Below are positions 17,501 to 27,511 of a stretch of DNA of 64,000 nt, piece by piece; position 1 is the first letter of the stretch, and each line of letters starts with the position of its first letter. The position numbers were made by a program, and so were the translations under genes. Source of the DNA: CAVZZV01 sp963779845 (GTDB lineage Bacteria > Bacteroidota > Bacteroidia > Bacteroidales > GCA-2748055); NCBI GenBank assembly GCA_963779845.1, contig CAVZZV010000006.1, forward strand, positions 62,001-126,000. Reading direction: 5' to 3'. The notes beneath the pieces are model-generated. The model did not search any database. It was not told the origin of the DNA and saw nothing but the letters and a program-made list of their open reading frames with translations.

Positions 17501-20284
17501 TTATAAATCCTTCACCTGCCCGACCTTTTTCCTGGCCTTTTCCAAGAGTGCATTTGCCTGTTCATCTGCCTCCTGTTTTAGTTTGGAGGCCTGTTTTTCA
17601 GCTGCGTTGACCAGGGCGTCCCCGGCTTTTTCAGCGGCCAATTTTTTCAAAGGATTGCTTCCGGCTTCCTTCACCAATTGTTTTTTCCTTAACTGAGCCT
17701 CCCCTACCAGGGATTCACCTGCATCAGCCGCAGCGTTCCTGATCTTCTCTGCCTCTGCTTCCGCATCCTTCATTATTTTATCAATTTCGGCACTTACATC
17801 TTTCTTTACATCCGTTTTCAGCTTCTCCACTTCCTCTGTAACACGCTCTATCACCTGTTCTTTCACCCCTTCCTTTAAATTTGAAAGAGCCTCCTTTAAA
17901 TTCATACTGATTTTAGGATCGGCAAAGGTTCCGCTAATGCTCACCAAAATATTCACATTCTCTCCCGGATTGAAGTTAAAACCACTTTTTCCTACCTGCG
18001 CAGCAAGGTTTTCCAGAACATCATTGGCCGTGTTTCCAAACTCATTCCGGGGGATGCTAAAATCAAGTTCATAATCCATCGTCTGGTCAATTCCCTGGTT
18101 TCCGCTTACATTGAGGGTGGAGGATCCGATTTTTGTGTCAAAAGGCTGAACATACACCCTCCCGTCATTCATTTCAAAGGACAAATTTACATCCTTAAAG
18201 GAGGGATCTTTCAATTTGTCGTTTTTCAAGAGATTCGCTACTTTATCCAGGGTGTTATTGTTTACGATTTGCAATTCATTTGTCTTAAGGGAACCTGCTC
18301 CAACCATACTGGTAATGATGGGTTGCATTGTGGAATCAAGCAATGATGAAAAAGAAAAATCAACACTTACCTTTCCCTTGGTCATTTCAGCTACCGGTGC
18401 AAGTTTTTCCACCGTATTGAAAGCCTTAAAAGTAGAAGATATATCGAATCCCGACATACGAAGATCGAGATCGACCATAGGGTTAAACAAATCCCGGGGA
18501 TTGTATTCACCGCTAAGGAGCATCGAACCTTCAAGCATGTTCATTCCTAAATTCTCCATTTTTACTATCCCGTTACGAATGGTCAACCGGCCCTTGATTT
18601 CCTCAATTTCAAGTTTATCGTAGATTAATTTATTGATATCAGCCATGACAGTGAAATTAATATTTTTCGGGACTTCAATAACAGAGAGTGCTGATGTGTC
18701 CTCGGGGGTTTCATCTTCAGTCCCTTCACCCATTAACTGGTTCATATCCATCAGTGAGGATTGGATACTCAGATTCCCCCGAATGGTATCGTCTTTTAGC
18801 AGGTAAGGAATGAAATTTTCCAGCCTTCCATTCATTTTCAGGTCGCTTCTTCCCATGGTTGCATCAAAGGTGTTCAATTCGGCATAGCGTGGGGAAAAAT
18901 TCAGGATTGCCCGCTTAATGAAAACAGGTAGGGGAATATCTTCAGAACTGACTTTCATATCAGAAATCGCCAATGACCCCTCAGCATTGAAGGCTTCATA
19001 GTTCTCATTTTCAATATCCGAATATTTCCCCATCATTTTTAGGTTCGCTTTTATGATTCCACCGAGCTGTATTTCTTCTATGGGGACTACATCTGAAATG
19101 GAAGAAAGATCGATAGTCCCAATCAGGGATCCGTTCATTTGCATATCACTCATGGGAGTAATTGCATGGAACTCCATATCTATTGGGTTTCCTGCCATTT
19201 CCAAATGAAAATTATTCAGGTCAATCCGGGTATTGTCATCGTTCACACCATCATAATAGACTTTCAAATCTACCTGAATGTTTTCGGCCGACTTAGGCAA
19301 ATCAGGATAGGCGAACCGTCCGTTAGTCACATCCAACTGCAAATTGATACTGGGAAGAATTGTATCATTGTAGGTCCCCACCACATCCCCTTCCAAAGCC
19401 ATTGATCCGGAGGCTTGCATAGCCTGAAAATCCTTCAGGTAAATGGCAGGCACAAGCGAAAGTATTGTCTTAAATGATGTTTCTTTCGTAAAATATTTAA
19501 GGTTTACGTCAATATCATCCCCAGGCATGCTCACGAAGCCATTCATTCCCAAAGTAAGCTCATTAAGCTTGATTTCGTTCTCTTCAAAGGTATACTTCGA
19601 ATTTTGCAAATCCGCACCAATCTGTGCGTCCAGGCTAAGCACTGCCTGGTTTATATATTTAATGCCTTCGTATTCAAATGTGAATTCACGGGCTATGGAT
19701 TTCAGGGTAAGGTCGCTGTAATCTTCGGAAAAGTTGCCGGACAGCTTCATATTCAACGCCTCCAGGTACGCAAACATGTTAAGAGACTCATCATAATAGT
19801 GAATATTCCCATCGTTAATGATAAAATCTTTTAGGTCAATTTGCATATTCATGGAACTTGTATCACTTTCCAGGGTGGCAGTATCGGTTGAAGGATAGGT
19901 TATATCCCAGTTCACCGAGCTGTCTTTGAGCGCGATTGCCCTAACCACAGGCCGGTCAATTATTATGGATTTAACATTGATTCTACCCGAAAAAGCGGAA
20001 ATGAGGTCTATCTTCGCGGAAAAATTTTCAAAGGCCATGAGGGTATCGCCTTCAAATTTATCCACCCCAAGGACTGATACATCTTCCATTGTTACCTTCA
20101 GATCAGGGAAGCCTCTGAGAAGGGAAACAGAAAAATCTTTCCAGTCTACATTCGCCCTTACATTTTTATTGACTTGTTCCTTGGCTATCTTCATTATTTC
20201 CCCTTTGAAGAATACAGGTAAGATCAGGATAATTAAAAAAAGCGACGCAAGGATAATCAGAAGTATTTTAAGAAATTGTTTCAT
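17501..20284 (-). CDS. AsmA-like envelope protein
   Basis: 927 residues. One N-terminal membrane segment (about 4-25) anchors a long, beta-rich periplasmic body. The N-terminal AsmA domain is followed by a C-terminal AsmA_2-like part with repeated short strands. AsmA-like proteins such as TamB and YhdP form lipid-transfer bridges between membranes; this one is likely to work the same way. The last 130 residues are charged, Ala/Lys/Glu-rich helix (EKIRNAAADAGESL and similar), which should be a coiled coil and is an unusual tail for the family. It is divergent from the ResB gene. Confidence 0.88.
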   Translation of the reverse strand: MKQFLKILLIILASLFLIILILPVFFKGEIMKIAKEQVNKNVRANVDWKDFSVSLLRGFPDLKVTMEDVSVLGVDKFEGDTLMAFENFSAKIDLISAFSGRINVKSIIIDRPVVRAIALKDSSVNWDITYPSTDTATLESDTSSMNMQIDLKDFIINDGNIHYYDESLNMFAYLEALNMKLSGNFSEDYSDLTLKSIAREFTFEYEGIKYINQAVLSLDAQIGADLQNSKYTFEENEIKLNELTLGMNGFVSMPGDDIDVNLKYFTKETSFKTILSLVPAIYLKDFQAMQASGSMALEGDVVGTYNDTILPSINLQLDVTNGRFAYPDLPKSAENIQVDLKVYYDGVNDDNTRIDLNNFHLEMAGNPIDMEFHAITPMSDMQMNGSLIGTIDLSSISDVVPIEEIQLGGIIKANLKMMGKYSDIENENYEAFNAEGSLAISDMKVSSEDIPLPVFIKRAILNFSPRYAELNTFDATMGRSDLKMNGRLENFIPYLLKDDTIRGNLSIQSSLMDMNQLMGEGTEDETPEDTSALSVIEVPKNINFTVMADINKLIYDKLEIEEIKGRLTIRNGIVKMENLGMNMLEGSMLLSGEYNPRDLFNPMVDLDLRMSGFDISSTFKAFNTVEKLAPVAEMTKGKVSVDFSFSSLLDSTMQPIITSMVGAGSLKTNELQIVNNNTLDKVANLLKNDKLKDPSFKDVNLSFEMNDGRVYVQPFDTKIGSSTLNVSGNQGIDQTMDYELDFSIPRNEFGNTANDVLENLAAQVGKSGFNFNPGENVNILVSISGTFADPKISMNLKEALSNLKEGVKEQVIERVTEEVEKLKTDVKKDVSAEIDKIMKDAEAEAEKIRNAAADAGESLVGEAQLRKKQLVKEAGSNPLKKLAAEKAGDALVNAAEKQASKLKQEADEQANALLEKARKKVGQVKDL

Positions 20285-20507
20285 GACAGATTATTTAATA
20301 TGTTGGGTAAAAATACAAATAATAATAGTTCATTTAATCATTTAAGAATTAACAGAAACGAAATTGATTTGTTTCTATGCATTACCTCCCCGGGAATTTA
20401 CGTTGAAAACGAACATTATTATCTGCTCTCTCCACCTTGTTGAAAGACACTGCATAGTATTCTGCTTAGTTTCCAGCTCTAAAGTGGAAGGATTTAAGAA
20501 AAATAAT

Positions 20508-20515
20508 TACATTTG
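20508..20515 (+). promoter_or_regulatory. -7 promoter element upstream of resB-like gene
   Basis: TACATTTG matches TAnnTTTG exactly 25 bases before the start codon. A -33 TTTG is not evident. Confidence 0.5.
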
Positions 20516-20540
20516 AAACCTCATAAAAAATGTTCAGAAA

Positions 20541-21776
20541 ATGCCAGAAAATAAAAGAATAAAAAAATCCCATGATTACACCCAGGGGTTTACCATAGCA
20601 CTGATCATAACTTTAACGGGTATTTTTTTTGATTGGCTTGCCCTTGGCAGGGGGGTTGGCCTTCCATCCTGGCCCATGAACCTTTTTATAGGCTTGAGTT
20701 TTGCCTTCATCCTGCTCTTTATTCATATGTATTACCGGGATTTAAAGACCGTAAGATGGTTATCGAGAGTCCCTGCTTCCATAAGTGCAATAGTACTTTT
20801 TACCCTGCTCACTCTCATCATGGGGCTAACCAGGCAGAACGATCCTGAAGCCTCCCCTTTCATGAAATTAACCGGACTTTCGCATATCAGGGACTCATAT
20901 GTTTTCTTAATGTCAGGAATGTACCTGCTCACCACTCTGGGCCTGGTGATCATTAGAAGGATTACCCCCTTCAGCTACCGGAATACCGGCTTTGCCCTGA
21001 ACCATCTCGGTCTGTGGATTATCGTGTTGGCAGGAAGTCTTGGGGCAGGTGATTTAATAAGACTTAATGTATACGCCAATGAAAATGAGCCGGTCTGGTA
21101 TGGTTTTAATACAGCGAGGCAACCCGTGGAATTGCCCTTCAGCATAAAGTTATTGGATTTCGATATACAGGAGTTTCCTCCTAAAATTGCCTACATTGAG
21201 ACCAAAACCATGAAATTTCCGGAAGAGCATCTTGCAGAGAACCTTAGCCTTATTCAAAAGAACCAGCAGTTTAAAATTGCAGACTGGAAAATTACCGTGG
21301 ATGATTTAATCTTGGATGCCGGAAAGGACAGCCTTGGAAACTACATTTCGACTCTGGATACCTTTAGTTATCCGGTAGCGAGAATTAGGGCTGAGAATAT
21401 GGTAGACGGAAAGGTGAAAAGTGGCTGGATTACTTCGGGTTCTATGAAGAAGTCTCCGGAAATGCTGGAGTTGGACAGAAGCTTTTCCCTGGCCATGACC
21501 CGTCCGGAACCCAGAGAATACAGCAGCAGAATAGAGATTACCGATGCCCACGGCAAGGTTGATACTACCACACTCGCTGTTAATGATCCCCTAAAGAAGA
21601 ATGGATGGAGCCTGTACCAGTTATCCTATGATGAAAGAATGGGAAAATGGTCGACCCTGAGTATTTTTGAAGCGATCCGGGATCCCTGGCTTCCCCTAAT
21701 TTATATGGGAATCTTCATGGTTCTTGCAGGAGCTGTTTATTTATTTACTATTGGTAAAACCCCAAAAGAAGATTAA
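20541..21776 (+). CDS. ResB-like cytochrome c biogenesis protein
   Basis: 411 residues with four N-terminal membrane segments (about 15-33, 43-62, 79-97 and 120-138), another near 152-170, a large periplasmic domain (about 175-385) and a last membrane helix (about 387-405). This layout and the ResB domain place it in the system II cytochrome c maturation machinery, where ResB/Ccs1 and CcsA move haem out and attach it to CxxCH apocytochromes. It is shorter than the full Bacteroidota CcsBA fusions; here the CcsA half is a separate gene starting two bases later. Confidence 0.85.
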   Translation: MPENKRIKKSHDYTQGFTIALIITLTGIFFDWLALGRGVGLPSWPMNLFIGLSFAFILLFIHMYYRDLKTVRWLSRVPASISAIVLFTLLTLIMGLTRQNDPEASPFMKLTGLSHIRDSYVFLMSGMYLLTTLGLVIIRRITPFSYRNTGFALNHLGLWIIVLAGSLGAGDLIRLNVYANENEPVWYGFNTARQPVELPFSIKLLDFDIQEFPPKIAYIETKTMKFPEEHLAENLSLIQKNQQFKIADWKITVDDLILDAGKDSLGNYISTLDTFSYPVARIRAENMVDGKVKSGWITSGSMKKSPEMLELDRSFSLAMTRPEPREYSSRIEITDAHGKVDTTTLAVNDPLKKNGWSLYQLSYDERMGKWSTLSIFEAIRDPWLPLIYMGIFMVLAGAVYLFTIGKTPKED

Positions 21777-21777
21777 G

Positions 21778-22578
21778 ATGAACTGGACTTATTTTCCCTC
21801 CTATGCCTATATTTCTGCCGGCCTTTGGCTGCTTGGCCTTTTGTTTGTTTATCTGGGCCTTAGAAAAAAAATATTTGATCATATAGGTATGATCCTGTTT
21901 CTTACCGGCATCCTCGTAATGGCCGCCTTTATCATCCAGTTATGGGTCCATCTGCAGCGTCCGCCCATGCGTACACTGGGGGAAACCCGGCTATGGTACG
22001 CATTTTTCCTTCCCGTAATTGGCCTGCTCTTTTATATTCGCTGGCATTATAAGTGGTTTCTTGCTTACGCAGTGATGATGACCTTTGTATTTCTGATGAT
22101 CAATCTGACCCACCCTGAAACCTATGATAAAACACTCATGCCTGCGCTGCAAAGCCCGTGGTTTGTGCCACATGTTGTGGTCTATATCTTTGGATATGCC
22201 GTTCTCGGGGTCTCCACCCTTGTGGCAATTTATGGGTTATATATGCATTATTCCAACAGATTTGACCAGAAGATATTGCGTCTCGCGGATAATCTGGTTT
22301 ACCTTGGTTTTGGTTTCCTCACTTTAGGACTGCTCTTCGGTGCCTTATGGGCCAAACAGGCATGGGGGCATTACTGGACCTGGGATCCCAAGGAAACATG
22401 GGCATTTCTCACATGGTTGGGCTATCTGATCTATATTCACCTGAGGTACAATCATCCAAAAAAGATTTCCACACCATTATGGATTTTGAGCCTGGCATTC
22501 CTCGTACTTTTGGTTGCCTGGTTTGGGATAAACTATCTGCCTTCAGCGCAGAATTCGGTGCATGTTTATGGGGGTTGA
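21778..22578 (+). CDS. ccsA: Cytochrome c biogenesis protein CcsA
   Basis: 266 residues with about eight membrane helices. The haem-handling tryptophan-rich motif WGHYWTWDPKETW (196-208) is intact, the signature of the CcsA/CcmC/CcmF family, and flanking histidines in H131 and the C-terminal HVYGG region fit haem ligands. The frame is open further upstream, but the ATG at 21778 lies one base after the ResB stop and is the natural start. Together with ResB it would mature the multihaem and c-type cytochromes encoded nearby. Confidence 0.93.
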   Translation: MNWTYFPSYAYISAGLWLLGLLFVYLGLRKKIFDHIGMILFLTGILVMAAFIIQLWVHLQRPPMRTLGETRLWYAFFLPVIGLLFYIRWHYKWFLAYAVMMTFVFLMINLTHPETYDKTLMPALQSPWFVPHVVVYIFGYAVLGVSTLVAIYGLYMHYSNRFDQKILRLADNLVYLGFGFLTLGLLFGALWAKQAWGHYWTWDPKETWAFLTWLGYLIYIHLRYNHPKKISTPLWILSLAFLVLLVAWFGINYLPSAQNSVHVYGG

Positions 22579-22623
22579 AACTTATAAATCCAACTATTGA
22601 GATCATGACCGCCGCCTGGAGGT

Positions 22624-22663
22624 AAAAAAACATACCCTGAAAGTTAATCTAACTTTCAGGGTA
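22624..22663. terminator. Hairpin terminator between ccsA and tRNA-Arg
   Basis: TACCCTGAAAGTTA (22633-22646) pairs perfectly with TAACTTTCAGGGTA (22650-22663). On the minus strand it leads into GTTTTTTT, so it should end the tRNA transcript. On the plus strand the T run is weak. Confidence 0.85.
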
Positions 22664-22670
22664 TTTACTG

Positions 22671-22744
22671 TGAACCCGGAGGAATTCGAATCCCCAACCT
22701 CCTGATCCGTAGTCAGGTGCACTATCCAGTTATGCTACGGGTCC
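22671..22744 (-). tRNA. tRNA-Arg (anticodon ACG)
   Basis: 74 nt cloverleaf on the minus strand. The acceptor stem is GGACCCG / CGGGTTC with one G-T pair and discriminator A. The anticodon arm is CCTGA-CTACGGA-TCAGG, giving ACG (probably edited to ICG). The T-arm contains GGATTCGAATTCC-like pairing around TTCGAAT. CCA is not encoded. Confidence 0.95.
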
Positions 22745-23020
22745 TTTTTGATAATTATCGGATTACAAAAGTAGGAAATATTTTTTAATCTTACTATAAA
22801 ATCTCCGGACTTTAGTGTATGAAAGGAAAAGGAGCCATCTTAACGATATTTATCGATACAATAACTGGAAAATAACAGTTCCTGCATTGTATTTTCTCCA
22901 ATGACAAACCATTTAAAAACACGATTAAACTCATCATATATCAGGACAAAAGGTTTGATATCCTTGATTTACTTGTGTACTTTTAATCCCTTCAATGCTA
23001 AATCCAAATCGAATATTTAT

Positions 23021-24049
23021 ATGAAAAAATCAGACTTTATTTTGACGGCTGCCGGGGTGGTGTTAATGGGAGGTTTTATTCTGAGCCTGCTTACATCCTG
23101 TGAAGGTCCCGCCGGAGTCGCTGGGAATGATGCCAATGAATCGTGTGTACAATGTCACGACAACAATACCGACATCCTTGCCCGCACAATGCAGGCGAAT
23201 AATTCCGGACATCAAACGGGGACTTCCTTTGAAAGAAACGACGCCTCATGTGCCCCCTGCCATACACATCAGGGATTTTTGGAAGTACTGGCCACCGGTG
23301 CGGAAGCTACCGCGTCAAAAGTCAGCAATCCCCTTCCTGCCAATTGCCGGACCTGTCATATGATCCATGAAAATTATGATTCCACCGATTTTAATTTAAG
23401 GACCGTTGCTCCGGTGGACTTATGGATGAATGGCGCTACCGTCGACCTTGGAGGCACAGGAAATATTTGTGTAACCTGCCATCAACCCAGGACCCCGGAC
23501 CCCATGCCCGAACTTAACGGCAACAACGTAACCATAACATCCAACAGATGGGGCCCTCACCATGGCACCCAGGCTGCCATTCTTTATGCAACTGCAGCTT
23601 ATGAAGTTGCCGGCACGGAAAGCTATCCGCCAGAAGGTGGACACACGCATGCAGCAGCCGGATGCAATGCCTGTCACATGGCAGAACCCTTTGGAGCTTT
23701 TGCCGGTGGGCATACTTTTTCCATGAGCTACGAATATCATGGAACCGAAACAGAGCATCTGGCAGGTTGTATGGTTTGCCATCCTTCAGCCACTAGTTTT
23801 GATATAGATGGAAAAGAAACTGAGGTGGAGGAGATGCTTGGTCAATTAAGGACTAAGCTGGTTGATAAGGGTTGGCTTGTAGATGGAAGCGGACTCGTGA
23901 ATGCCAGTTCCTCAAATCCCCTGACGATTTCTGCCAATCAGGCCGGGGCTTTATTAAATTATTATTTTGTTGTCGAGGATGGAAGTATGGGAATACACAA
24001 TCCTGATTACACCCTGGCTCTATTGAAAAATTCAGTTGGAGGCCATTAA
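23021..24049 (+). CDS. Hexahaem c-type cytochrome lipoprotein
   Basis: 342 residues with six CxxCH haem sites at C42, C77, C109, C150, C215 and C250. The start at 23021 is preferred because it gives a lipoprotein signal ending LLTSC (Cys27), while the longer frame from 22901 adds 40 residues with no signal character. Two of the motifs are followed by spaced His that could be distal ligands. Such proteins pass electrons across the envelope. Partner unknown; the neighbours are ccsA and a haem uptake locus. A good terminator follows. Confidence 0.88.
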   Translation: MKKSDFILTAAGVVLMGGFILSLLTSCEGPAGVAGNDANESCVQCHDNNTDILARTMQANNSGHQTGTSFERNDASCAPCHTHQGFLEVLATGAEATASKVSNPLPANCRTCHMIHENYDSTDFNLRTVAPVDLWMNGATVDLGGTGNICVTCHQPRTPDPMPELNGNNVTITSNRWGPHHGTQAAILYATAAYEVAGTESYPPEGGHTHAAAGCNACHMAEPFGAFAGGHTFSMSYEYHGTETEHLAGCMVCHPSATSFDIDGKETEVEEMLGQLRTKLVDKGWLVDGSGLVNASSSNPLTISANQAGALLNYYFVVEDGSMGIHNPDYTLALLKNSVGGH

Positions 24050-24124
24050 TTAAAAAGGTATTAGACAAATAAGGACTTAAATGGGGAAGAATTGAACCCA
24101 AAGTTCATTAGAGTAAAAAACAAT

Positions 24125-24151
24125 AACCTCTGTAAATCAGGGGTTTTTGTT
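24125..24151 (+). terminator. Terminator after the hexahaem cytochrome
   Basis: AACCTCTG pairs with CAGGGGTT (one T-G pair) around TAAAT and runs into T-rich sequence. Confidence 0.7.
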
Positions 24152-24196
24152 TTTCATATTTTAAATCCTTAGCGGAAGAGGGCTATCAGTACATGC

Positions 24197-25204
24197 CTAT
24201 AATTTAAGATATTCAAACCCCGGATACCCTTTTTCTCCTGTTTTGTTATAATAACTCACAAACCTAAACTTAAAATAATATCCCTCATTATCATTAATTA
24301 TCCATGTGCTATCTTTCCGAACCTGATAAATTGCGGTGTTGTTTTCGAAATTGATAACAGGTTCCTTCCAGTCGTGTCCAATGGCATCGAGCTTCGCACT
24401 ATAGAAATGGTCGATCGCTTTAAAAAAATTAAGGGAATCAAAGGAGACCAAGGTATCGAGGGCAATCCTATGTTTATAAGGGTTCTGAAGGGTTCCACGG
24501 ACAAAATAGGGAGTTGGCTCCCCCTCATCGGTAAAAAGGATGGTCCCGTATTGTGAGAATAGAATATCCCAATCGGTTTTCGGTGGCTCAATTTCCACTT
24601 GCTCAAACTCAGGATCAGGATTTACGTGTACAAGGGATCTCTTTGGATCCTTTCGTACAACGGCTGATTTTATCTCTCCGTTCATTTTTCCAAAACTCAC
24701 CTGAAATGAAGAATCATTCACTGAATCTATACGGATTCTCCACATGGGCGAATACTTAATTCCATCAAACTTTCCAATGAGGAAAATTTCCCCGGTTGGT
24801 TCCCATGGGCTTTTATCCCGGTTCAACCAATGTGCAAAGGAACACGAGTCAGGATTCCCGGAGGTGGCGTCAAAATGGTATTTATCCGCAGCGGTGACCG
24901 GTATAACTTCATCAAAATCAAATTTTCCCGTGGCATGCACCGCGTAATAGGCTCCTGAATTTATCTTTACCTGCCAATCTTCTTTCTCCGAACCAAATGC
25001 CAATACCCAGGAATCATTAGGATGAATCGCTTTTACCGCTTCACTTCCAAGATCAAAATAAATCTGGTTCTCATAAATGGAACTCTCCAGGGAAACCTGG
25101 ATTTCCTCCCCGGGAATTTGTGGGGAAATCCGTTCATCCTCTTCAAAACAGGAGGAAAACAGGAATGATGAACAAATTGTTCCAATCAAAAAAATATATT
25201 TCAT
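24197..25204 (-). CDS. HmuY-like haem-binding lipoprotein
   Basis: 335 residues with a lipoprotein signal ending FSSC (Cys19). The segments YFDLGSEAVKAIHPNDSWVLAF and TDWDILFSQY are typical of HmuY, the haem-capturing surface lipoprotein of Porphyromonas. It lies last in a minus-strand set after the TonB-dependent receptor, as in hmuRY-type loci, with a 52-base gap. Haem ligands cannot be assigned by eye. Function as haem capture is inference from family and context. Confidence 0.8.
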   Translation of the reverse strand: MKYIFLIGTICSSFLFSSCFEEDERISPQIPGEEIQVSLESSIYENQIYFDLGSEAVKAIHPNDSWVLAFGSEKEDWQVKINSGAYYAVHATGKFDFDEVIPVTAADKYHFDATSGNPDSCSFAHWLNRDKSPWEPTGEIFLIGKFDGIKYSPMWRIRIDSVNDSSFQVSFGKMNGEIKSAVVRKDPKRSLVHVNPDPEFEQVEIEPPKTDWDILFSQYGTILFTDEGEPTPYFVRGTLQNPYKHRIALDTLVSFDSLNFFKAIDHFYSAKLDAIGHDWKEPVINFENNTAIYQVRKDSTWIINDNEGYYFKFRFVSYYNKTGEKGYPGFEYLKL

Positions 25205-25256
25205 TTGCAGAGTTTAATCTTAATTCGCTTTTTCATGCATTATTGCCGAAAGAGGC

Positions 25257-27497
25257 TCAGTTTTTTTCCTTAATAAAACTATACCTTACACTAATAAAAA
25301 AGGTTCGTCCCCAGGAAACCGGTGTCTCCCCCTGAGACCCTCCTGAATGAATGCCAGAGCTACCGCCGGAGCTTAAGACCTTATTCACATTAAAAATATT
25401 CTTGACACCTGTTCCTACTATAAGCGTTTTATTAAAAAGGGATTTGTCCATGGTAAAATCCATCATGTTATAGGCACCAATCCAGGAGAAAGAGATATCT
25501 TCTCCTGAATTCGAAATGAGAGGATATTTCCCGGCATGTTTGTAGAATATTGAAAAACTGAAGCCGCTTCGAAAAATATTGTAATTCATACTTGATGAAA
25601 ATTCAACGCTTTGCGCATTCTCCGTTTTCTTTATATTTTCGGTTGTATTGTAATACTCATGATTTGTAATGGAGGTCCCTGCTAAAAATTCAAACCGCGG
25701 ATGGAGACGGTACTTGAATTTCAGCGAACCACCTGAAGTGCTATAGCCATCCACGTTCATATATCCGTAAACCAGAAGCTCCGGATCGACTACAGATAAC
25801 TGAATGCTATTCTCAATTCTATTGTAGAAACCATCCAGATCGATATTGAAAAAACTCTTTCCATGATCAAAGGATAAAGTTGACGCCAAATTTATATTGT
25901 GGGAATTTTCAGCTTGTAAATCCGGTCCCGGAAGAATATTATGGTTGATATCCACAAATTCAAGGTATAATTCTTTAAGAGATGGAGCCCGGAATCCACG
26001 GACATAGGATCCTCTTAAGCTAAGTCTTTTCAGTATCTGGTACTTAAAATTCAGGGATGGAACAAAGGGTGGGTCATACTTGCTGTTCCAGGCTTTGCGG
26101 AATCCGGTTTGCAATTCCAGTTTATTCAGTATTTTCAGATTAAATACCCCAAAAAGGGCGTAATCGTCAATTTCCTGCCCATTGTTCAGAATTCTTTTAC
26201 CGGTACCTCTTTCGAGGTTAATATCATAGCCTAATTGAAAACCAACCATTTCTCCCGTATTTAGGAAGGAATAGCTTCCTCGGGACATGATATTTTTAAA
26301 TGTACTGGTATCCTGGCTGCTTGCATCTCCGCTCAGCCTTTTTTCCAGACGGGTCAAATCATTGATGTAGGTGGTTTTTTGCCTTTTGTATAATGCATAA
26401 GTGTTAACTATTTCAAAACTACTCTTTTCGGACAAACTTTGCTGCAATAGTAATTTGCCGCTGGCACGGTCGGTATAGAAATAATTGTCAAAGGCGGTCC
26501 CGTAAGCCGGAAAATGAACCGCCCCCTTTTGTAGGATGGTCTCACGAAAATATTTTCCATCAGCTTTTATCTTTGTATTGGCTGAGGAATAGGTGTACAC
26601 TCCATCTGCAAAATATTGTTCTTTAGGCTTATATAAATTGGTTCTTACCTCTTCTTTTCGGGGATACCCTGAAAAAAAATTTCTCCCCGGACTCAGTCCA
26701 ATTGTATGCCTGCCTTTATGAAATCCAAAATGGCCATCGAAATTGTACACCCCGACACTTTCATAGTAACTGCCGACATTTATGGTGAAGGGATAGCGTG
26801 AATATTCCTTTGTTATGATGTTAATAGCCCCGCCCAGCGCATTGGAACCATATTGGACCGACATGGGTCCTTCCACAATTTCAATATGATCCACGTTGTT
26901 TAGGTTCAATTGATTCAAATCAATATTCCCGTTCATTCGGCCGGTCACAGGTACCCCATCGATGAGGATTTTAATGTGCTCCCCCTTTAGTCCATTGAGC
27001 ATAAGCCCTGAACCCAGGGCTCCATCCTGTGTTATTCTGAAATTCAGTTGAGTAGACAACAGATCGGATAAATTGTTGGCGGCTTTCTGTCGTATATCCA
27101 GGTTATTGATAATGCTGACCTTGTAGATTGAATTATCGGCCTTTCTGGGCTTCAGCTGAGCGGTAACCACCACTTCATCCATGTCGAATATAGTGGGCTG
27201 AAGTTTGATCATATAATCCCCTTCCCTGCTGATCGTGTCTATCTTGCTCGTGTACCCCAAACTCGAAACCGCGATCACCGTTTCACCAAAAATAAATTCA
27301 GAAGCCTGCCCCTTTTCATTCGTTATAACAAATTTCTGCTTCTGATTTATCTTGTCTTCGAAGCATACATTTGCATATGGAAGTGGTTTTCCGGTTACAT
27401 TATCGATTACCAGAATGTTAGCTTTTCTTTGAGCATAGGAATTCACTGTTAAAACCATAAAAAGAAAAATTAACAGATTCCATTTCGCCCAGTTCAT
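25257..27497 (-). CDS. TonB-dependent haem receptor
   Basis: 746 residues: signal peptide to about 22, a carboxypeptidase-regulatory-like beta-sandwich (about 26-105), plug domain (about 130-230, with LLSTQLNFRI and VEGPMSVQYGSNALGGAINIIT), then a 22-strand barrel ending in an aromatic C-terminal strand. The barrel carries FRAP...GPDL with a His between (GFRAPSLKELYLEFVDINHN then ILPGPDL), matching the FRAP/NPDL box of haem receptors. It imports haem across the outer membrane with energy from TonB. It lies between two HmuY-like genes, which supports a haem substrate. Confidence 0.9.
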   Translation of the reverse strand: MNWAKWNLLIFLFMVLTVNSYAQRKANILVIDNVTGKPLPYANVCFEDKINQKQKFVITNEKGQASEFIFGETVIAVSSLGYTSKIDTISREGDYMIKLQPTIFDMDEVVVTAQLKPRKADNSIYKVSIINNLDIRQKAANNLSDLLSTQLNFRITQDGALGSGLMLNGLKGEHIKILIDGVPVTGRMNGNIDLNQLNLNNVDHIEIVEGPMSVQYGSNALGGAINIITKEYSRYPFTINVGSYYESVGVYNFDGHFGFHKGRHTIGLSPGRNFFSGYPRKEEVRTNLYKPKEQYFADGVYTYSSANTKIKADGKYFRETILQKGAVHFPAYGTAFDNYFYTDRASGKLLLQQSLSEKSSFEIVNTYALYKRQKTTYINDLTRLEKRLSGDASSQDTSTFKNIMSRGSYSFLNTGEMVGFQLGYDINLERGTGKRILNNGQEIDDYALFGVFNLKILNKLELQTGFRKAWNSKYDPPFVPSLNFKYQILKRLSLRGSYVRGFRAPSLKELYLEFVDINHNILPGPDLQAENSHNINLASTLSFDHGKSFFNIDLDGFYNRIENSIQLSVVDPELLVYGYMNVDGYSTSGGSLKFKYRLHPRFEFLAGTSITNHEYYNTTENIKKTENAQSVEFSSSMNYNIFRSGFSFSIFYKHAGKYPLISNSGEDISFSWIGAYNMMDFTMDKSLFNKTLIVGTGVKNIFNVNKVLSSGGSSGIHSGGSQGETPVSWGRTFFISVRYSFIKEKN

Positions 27498-27511
27498 CTT
27501 ACATCCGGCTA

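Noticed and set aside
18216..18623. 135-codon plus-strand frame within the AsmA-like gene
   Set aside because: Antisense to a clear protein, with no start context or family match.
22901..23020. Longer start for the hexahaem cytochrome
   Set aside because: The extra 40 residues lack signal features, while the ATG at 23021 starts a clean lipoprotein signal.
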